This document shows positions 5,577 through 9,272 of a stretch of 9,272 nt of DNA, one piece after another. Within the stretch, counting starts at the first letter, position 1; each line of letters opens with the position of its first letter. Under the pieces are notes generated by a model. It did not search any database. It had not been told where the DNA came from and worked only from the letters and a program-made list of their open reading frames with translations. The DNA is from Hungateiclostridiaceae bacterium UBA3922. GTDB taxonomy: Bacteria; Bacillota; Clostridia; Acetivibrionales; DTU013. Location of the stretch: the NCBI GenBank assembly GCA_002386045.1, contig DGEQ01000016.1, positions 1 through 9,272 on the forward strand. The letters run 5' to 3'. The position numbers were made by a program, and so were the translations under genes.

Positions 5577-5588
5577 GTATGCGATAAT
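5555..5588. repeat. 9-bp direct repeats TGCGATAAT flanking the -10 box
   Basis: TGCGATAAT occurs at 5555-5563, in the promoter spacer, and at 5580-5588, over the predicted start of transcription. The starts are 25 bp apart. Placement on either side of the -10 box suits a repressor site, but the word matches no operator I recognise and is neither CIRCE nor the CtsR heptad. Confidence 0.6.
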
Positions 5589-5591
5589 CGA

Positions 5592-5609
5592 GGGGGTATG
5601 CTTGCCCCC
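5592..5609 (+). other. Hairpin in the tig leader
   Basis: GGGGGTA (5592-5598) pairs with TGCCCCC (5603-5609) around a TGCT loop, using one G-U pair. It would form about ten bases into the transcript. A short TTTT follows at 5615-5618, so weak attenuation is possible, but mRNA stabilisation is equally likely. The outer CCCGTAAG (5607-5614) is an exact inverted copy of CTTACGGG at 5512-5519, right after the phosphoesterase stop. Confidence 0.55.
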
Positions 5610-5660
5610 GTAAGTTTTGTCGAATCAGGACAATCTGAAGTGATGGGAGAATGAAGTCAC

Positions 5661-6947
5661 ATGCTAGTCAAAGTGGAAAATGCAGGCAAAAACATCGTTC
5701 AACTCGAAATAGAGGTTGAAGCGGAAAAATTTGAACAGGGGTTGCAGAAGGCCTTTGCGAAGAATGCGAAGAAGTTCAACATACCCGGATTCAGGAGAGG
5801 CAAGGCGCCCAGGAGCCTTGTGGAAAGGTATTACGGGGAACATGTGCTGTACGAGGATGCGATAAACGAGGTGTGTCCCGAGGCATATGAAAAGGCGGTG
5901 GAAGAAAACGACATCCACCCCGTGGACAGGCCGGAAATAGACATAAAGCAGATAGGGAAAGGCAAATCACTGATATTCACGGCTACGGTCACAGTCAAAC
6001 CTGACGTGGAACTGGGAGAGTACAAGGGTGTGGAAGTCGAGAAATCGACCGCGGTCGTCACCGACGATGACGTGGAGAAGGAGCTGGAAAGGGTCCGCGA
6101 AAGGAATTCCAGGCTCGTGACCGTCGAGGACAGGCCTGCCGCGTCAGGCGACATCGTTACGATAGACTTTGAGGGATCCATCGGCGGCGAGGCTTTCGAA
6201 GGCGGCAAGGGCACCGATTATGAACTGGCCCTTGGCTCAGGTACGTTCATCCCCGGCTTCGAGGACCAGTTGATCGGTGTGGCGAAAGGGGAAGAGAAGG
6301 AAGTCAATGTCACGTTCCCCGAGGATTACCACAGCAAGGACCTGGCCGGCAAAGAGGCAGTTTTCAAAGTAACTGTCAAAGAGATCAGGTTCAGGGAACT
6401 GCCGAACCTGGACGATGAATTCGCCAAGGATGTCAGCGAATTCGACACCCTGGAGGAATACAAGGCAGACCTGAGGAAGAAGCTCCTCGAGAGGGCCGAG
6501 CACATGGCCCAGCATGAGAATGAGGACAAGGTCGTGGCAAAAGTCGTGGAAAATGCCACTGTCGACATCCCTCCGGTCATGATAGAGAAGCAGATAGACA
6601 ACCTGGTGTATGATTTCAGGATGAGGCTCATGTACCAGGGTCTTGACCTGGAAAAGTACCTTGAGATCATGGGAATGGATATGAAGACCTTCAGGGACCA
6701 GTTCAGCAAGAGGGCGGAGCAGGAGGTCAAGACGCAGCTGGTCCTCGAAAAGATCAGCCAGGTGGAATCCATCGTTCCGACAGACGAGGAAACCGACGCA
6801 GAAATAAAGAAACTGGCTGAAAATTACAGGCAGAGCGAGGAAGAATTCAGGCAACATTTAAGACCGGACGATATAGAATATATCAGAAGTACGTTGGTTA
6901 CCAGAAAAACTGTTGATTTCCTGCTCGAAAATGCGAAGCTGATCTGA
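5661..6947 (+). CDS. tig: Trigger factor (ribosome-associated chaperone and prolyl isomerase)
   Basis: 428 residues, the usual length. It binds at the ribosome exit tunnel, shields nascent chains and speeds cis-trans prolyl isomerisation. The N-terminal ribosome-binding domain (1 to about 115) has the signature GFRRGKAP at 43-50, whose Phe-Arg-Arg contacts protein L23. The FKBP-type domain (about 150-245) includes DIVTIDFEG and GSGTFIPGFEDQLIG. The C-terminal helical cradle (about 250-428) is rich in Lys and Glu. GGGAGA at 5645-5650 lies ten bases before the ATG; a nearer ATG at 5651 is out of frame. tig heads the tig-clpP-clpX cluster common in Bacillota, which couples folding to degradation. 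The 100-bp gap to clpP has no terminator, so cotranscription is likely. Confidence 0.98.
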   Translation: MLVKVENAGKNIVQLEIEVEAEKFEQGLQKAFAKNAKKFNIPGFRRGKAPRSLVERYYGEHVLYEDAINEVCPEAYEKAVEENDIHPVDRPEIDIKQIGKGKSLIFTATVTVKPDVELGEYKGVEVEKSTAVVTDDDVEKELERVRERNSRLVTVEDRPAASGDIVTIDFEGSIGGEAFEGGKGTDYELALGSGTFIPGFEDQLIGVAKGEEKEVNVTFPEDYHSKDLAGKEAVFKVTVKEIRFRELPNLDDEFAKDVSEFDTLEEYKADLRKKLLERAEHMAQHENEDKVVAKVVENATVDIPPVMIEKQIDNLVYDFRMRLMYQGLDLEKYLEIMGMDMKTFRDQFSKRAEQEVKTQLVLEKISQVESIVPTDEETDAEIKKLAENYRQSEEEFRQHLRPDDIEYIRSTLVTRKTVDFLLENAKLI

Positions 6948-6960
6948 ACCGGCGGTTTAT

Positions 6961-6989
6961 TTTGCATTTTTAGTGGGAAACAATATAAA
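6961..6989 (+). promoter_or_regulatory. Possible secondary promoter before clpP
   Basis: TTTGCA (6961-6966), a 17-bp spacer and TATAAA (6984-6989) match the housekeeping consensus at four and five of six positions. It lies in the tig-clpP gap and would let clpP-clpX be made apart from tig. A weak inverted repeat GATATT (6997-7002) / AATATC (7015-7020) follows. No CtsR or CIRCE site is seen. Confidence 0.4.
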
Positions 6990-7047
6990 AGCTTGAGATA
7001 TTCCATGGCGATGAAATATCGATCCAATACGTGTCAGGAGGATAGTT

Positions 7048-7632
7048 ATGAGTTTAGTACCGATTGTTGTTGAACAGACTAACAGGGGAGAGCGTGCGTA
7101 CGATATCTTTTCGATGCTGTTGAAAGAAAGGATCATCGTGCTCAGCGACGAGATCAACGACACTACGGCGAGCCTGGTCGTGGCCCAGATGCTGTATCTC
7201 GACTCTGTGGATCCTGACAAGGACATACAGTTGTACATCAACAGCCCTGGAGGTTCAATAACGGCGGGATTTGCTATATATGACACGATGCAGCATGTAA
7301 AGGCCGATGTCCAGACCATATGTGTCGGCATGGCTGCAAGCATGGGAGCTTTCCTGCTGGCGGCCGGCACGAAGGGCAAGAGGTTCGCGCTGCCCAACAG
7401 CGAGATAATGATCCACCAGCCTCTTGGCGGCACGCATGGCCAGGCGACGGATATCAAGATACGCACGGAATGGCTCCTGAAACTCAAGGGCAGGCTCAAC
7501 AAAATACTGGCTGAAAACACCGGACAGCCTCTTGAGAAGATCGAGCAGGATACCGAGAGGGACTTCTTCATGTCGGCCGAGGAAGCGAAAGCGTATGGTA
7601 TCGTGGATGATGTGATGATCAGAAAGAAATAG
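7048..7632 (+). CDS. clpP: ATP-dependent Clp protease proteolytic subunit ClpP
   Basis: 194 residues, full length. It forms the double seven-subunit barrel that degrades proteins fed in by ClpX or another Clp ATPase. The serine-protease triad is intact: Ser98 in GMAASMGA, His123 in MIHQPLGG and Asp172 in ERDFF. YINSPGGSITAG (63-74) forms the oxyanion region, and the handle helix with GQATDIKI follows. The N-terminus (VPIVVEQTNRGERAYDIFSMLLKERII) is the standard axial loop and has no long propeptide. The start is clear, with CAGGAGG at 7035-7041 six bases before ATG. clpX begins 13 bases after the stop, so the two are surely cotranscribed. Confidence 0.98.
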   Translation: MSLVPIVVEQTNRGERAYDIFSMLLKERIIVLSDEINDTTASLVVAQMLYLDSVDPDKDIQLYINSPGGSITAGFAIYDTMQHVKADVQTICVGMAASMGAFLLAAGTKGKRFALPNSEIMIHQPLGGTHGQATDIKIRTEWLLKLKGRLNKILAENTGQPLEKIEQDTERDFFMSAEEAKAYGIVDDVMIRKK

Positions 7633-7645
7633 ATGGGGTGGAGTA

Positions 7646-8941
7646 ATGTCCAGGTATGATGAGAAGAAGCAGCTGAAATGTTCATTCTGCGGCAAAACCC
7701 AGGACCAGGTCAAGAGGTTGGTCGCAGGCCCCGGAGTATATATTTGCGATGAATGTATCGAGCTTTGTTCGGAGATCATCGAGGAAGAATTCGATGACAT
7801 AAGGGCAGATGCGGAAGTCGGCGACATACCGAAACCGAAGGAGATAAAGGCGATACTCGACCAATATATCGTCGGGCAGGAAAAGGCAAAGAAATCACTT
7901 GCCGTCGCAGTATACAACCATTATAAGAGGATAAACTCGGATACCAGGAACAATGACGTCGAGATACAAAAAAGCAACATACTGATGATCGGTCCGACGG
8001 GCTGCGGGAAGACGTACATGGCACAGACACTGGCCAGGCTGCTGAACGTGCCTTTTGCCATAGCAGATGCCACTTCGCTGACGGAAGCCGGCTACGTGGG
8101 TGAAGACGTCGAGAATATCCTGCTCAAGCTCATCCAGGCGGCCGACTATGATATCGAGCGCGCGGAGAAAGGTATCATTTATATCGATGAAATAGACAAG
8201 ATAGCAAGAAAGTCCGAGAACCCTTCGATCACGAGGGACGTCAGCGGTGAGGGCGTACAGCAGGCTCTCCTCAAGATACTCGAGGGCACGATCGCATCCG
8301 TGCCGCCGCAGGGCGGAAGGAAGCATCCGCACCAGGAGTTCATACAGATCGACACGACGAACATCCTGTTCATCTGCGGAGGAGCCTTCGACGGCCTGGA
8401 GAAGATAATCAAGAACAGGATAGGGACCAGGGCCATAGGCTTTGGAGCAAAGATAGAAAGCAAGAAGGAAGAGGATATCGGCAAGATACTGGCCCAGGTA
8501 TTGCCGCAGGATCTGCTCAAGTACGGGCTCATACCTGAGTTTGTAGGCAGGTTGCCGATCATAGTCACGCTGGACCCCCTCGACAGGGCGGCGCTGGTGA
8601 AGATACTCACCGAGCCGAAAAACGCACTGGTCAAGCAGTACCAGAAGCTCTTCGAGCTGGACGACACACTGCTTGAGTTCGAGCCTGACGCCCTCGAGGC
8701 AATAGCCGACAAAGCGCTGGCAAGGAACACCGGGGCGAGAGGGCTCAGGGCTATCATAGAAGAGATAATGCTCGATGTCATGTACGACATACCGTCGGCA
8801 AACAACGTCGAGAAGTGCATCGTTACAAAAGATACTGTGGAGGAAAAGTCAATGCCGACCCTGATAATAAACGAAAACAGGAAGCCGCTTAAAAAGACAG
8901 GCGGCAAGAAATCGAGGGTCAAGAAAGAAAGCGCTTCCTGA
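7646..8941 (+). CDS. clpX: ATP-dependent Clp protease ATP-binding subunit ClpX
   Basis: 431 residues. This is the hexameric AAA+ unfoldase that recognises substrates, unfolds them and threads them into ClpP. The N-terminal zinc-binding domain has C12, C15, C34 and C37. The Walker A motif is GPTGCGKT at 116-123, with Cys in place of the more usual Ser. The pore loop GYVG is at 149-152, Walker B IIYIDEID at 177-184, the RKH substrate loop at 225-227, the IGF tripeptide that docks on ClpP at 264-266, and sensor 2 GARG at 363-366. All functional parts are therefore present. The C-terminus ends in a Lys-rich tail (about 412-428) that is probably flexible. GGGGTGGAG at 7635-7643 precedes the ATG. 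It is the last gene of the cluster, and no lon follows before the end of the window. Confidence 0.98.
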   Translation: MSRYDEKKQLKCSFCGKTQDQVKRLVAGPGVYICDECIELCSEIIEEEFDDIRADAEVGDIPKPKEIKAILDQYIVGQEKAKKSLAVAVYNHYKRINSDTRNNDVEIQKSNILMIGPTGCGKTYMAQTLARLLNVPFAIADATSLTEAGYVGEDVENILLKLIQAADYDIERAEKGIIYIDEIDKIARKSENPSITRDVSGEGVQQALLKILEGTIASVPPQGGRKHPHQEFIQIDTTNILFICGGAFDGLEKIIKNRIGTRAIGFGAKIESKKEEDIGKILAQVLPQDLLKYGLIPEFVGRLPIIVTLDPLDRAALVKILTEPKNALVKQYQKLFELDDTLLEFEPDALEAIADKALARNTGARGLRAIIEEIMLDVMYDIPSANNVEKCIVTKDTVEEKSMPTLIINENRKPLKKTGGKKSRVKKESAS

Positions 8942-9052
8942 GAGGGAAGTGTTTCTGAAAAGCAATGTAAACTTAAACTGAACCGAAAATCCGATACGGG
9001 CCGGGACACACAAATATATGAAGCGCCCGGTATCAGAAGATGTCGATGAAAG
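8942..9052 (+). other. clpX 3' untranslated region with an inverted repeat
   Basis: This 111-bp stretch separates clpX from its terminator. GATACGGGC (8993-9001) can pair with GCCCGGTATC (9025-9034) with one bulged G, leaving a loop of about 23 bases. An alternative pairing uses CCGGG (9001-9005) with CCCGG (9026-9030). No T-run follows, so it is not a second terminator. It may protect the 3' end of the message. No open frame with a plausible start is seen. Confidence 0.45.
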
Positions 9053-9090
9053 GCGGGTATGATTTTAAGGAATGGCATGCCCGCTTTTTT
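9053..9090 (+). terminator. Rho-independent terminator after clpX
   Basis: GCGGGTATG (9053-9061) pairs over nine positions with CATGCCCGC (9076-9084), including one G-U, around a 14-base loop. It runs straight into TTTTTT (9085-9090). It closes the tig-clpP-clpX unit. Confidence 0.9.
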
Positions 9091-9272
9091 GGTTCTCATA
9101 TCAGCCTTATAGTAAGTTCAATTCAGGTCAGGGCTTTCGGCACAAGTTATTGACAGGTTTCTTCTTGTACAGGCATTTTTCAAACGCAGAACTTTTTCAT
9201 TTCAGATAAATGGTCTTTTCAGCCTTTTTTCCGGACAGCATGCAGTTCTTTACCCAAAATATGCAGACCATC
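9091..9272. other. T-rich tail without a supportable gene
   Basis: After the terminator the + strand becomes T-rich and purine-poor, unlike the coding strands before it, hinting that any gene here would lie on the - strand. One + frame is open from 9116 to the end but has no ATG, GTG or TTG. On the - strand one frame enters from the right edge and stops at about 9219-9221 after 17 codons (ending HAVRKKG), and another gives 24 codons from an ATG at the edge. None resembles a family I know. It may be the 3' end of a convergent gene or a decayed element. Confidence 0.4.

Noticed and set aside
5540..5660. CtsR or CIRCE heat-shock operator upstream of tig
   Set aside because: I looked for GGTCAAA-type heptads and the CIRCE TTAGCACTC/GAGTGCTAA pair and found neither. 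The AGTCAAAG just inside tig is a single partial match within coding sequence.
6237..6857. Long - strand frames inside tig
   Set aside because: Antisense to a complete, conserved trigger factor, with no start signal or motif.
8179..9099. 306-codon open frame on the - strand over the clpX 3' half
   Set aside because: Ser/Phe-rich translation typical of the complement of a coding gene. It runs through the clpX terminator hairpin and shows no recognisable domain.
9116..9272. Frame open to the right edge on the + strand
   Set aside because: It contains no ATG, GTG or TTG and follows two stops directly after a terminator; T-rich sequence yields such frames by chance.

Overview
The window is a chromosomal segment of roughly 50% G+C with every convincing gene on the + strand. 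It most resembles a member of the Bacillota, probably Clostridia. The reasons are the tig-clpP-clpX order, strong GGAGG-type ribosome binding sites, extended -10 promoters, and an HPr homologue with the Crh-type Gln15/Ser46 combination. Arginine is written mostly as AGG and isoleucine often as ATA throughout, so the genes look native to one genome. The first 19 bases match the Tn5/Nextera mosaic end. The window therefore probably starts at a contig end and those bases are not biological.

Region 1 (20-2167) is a three-gene operon with ATGA stop/start overlaps: an ECF sigma factor, its membrane-bound zinc-finger anti-sigma factor, and an exported bactofilin-like beta-repeat protein with about five membrane segments. 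It ends at a strong rho-independent terminator. It reads as a cell-envelope stress module in which the third protein is either a target or part of the sensor.

Region 2 (2168-4624) begins with a 186-bp leader rich in short duplications, carrying an extended -10 promoter and a duplicated Shine-Dalgarno. A Crh-like HPr paralogue follows and, after three bases, uvrC, the nuclease subunit of nucleotide excision repair. This UvrC has a Gly/Pro-rich insert of about 57 residues inside its C-terminal RNase H-like domain.

Region 3 (4625-5511) has an intergenic stretch with REP-like repeats, then a calcineurin-type metallophosphoesterase of unknown substrate.

Region 4 (5512-9090) is the protein quality-control cluster: a promoter flanked by 9-bp direct repeats, tig (trigger factor), clpP and clpX, closed by a rho-independent terminator. 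Trigger factor folds new chains, and ClpXP unfolds and degrades tagged or damaged ones. No lon gene follows clpX within the window.

Region 5 (9091-9272) is T-rich on the + strand and holds no gene I can support.

I see no CRISPR array, tRNA, rRNA, intact insertion sequence or clearly new multi-gene system. The most unusual items are the sigma/anti-sigma/beta-repeat operon, the UvrC insert, the direct repeats around the tig -10, and the duplicated leader of the Crh-like gene.
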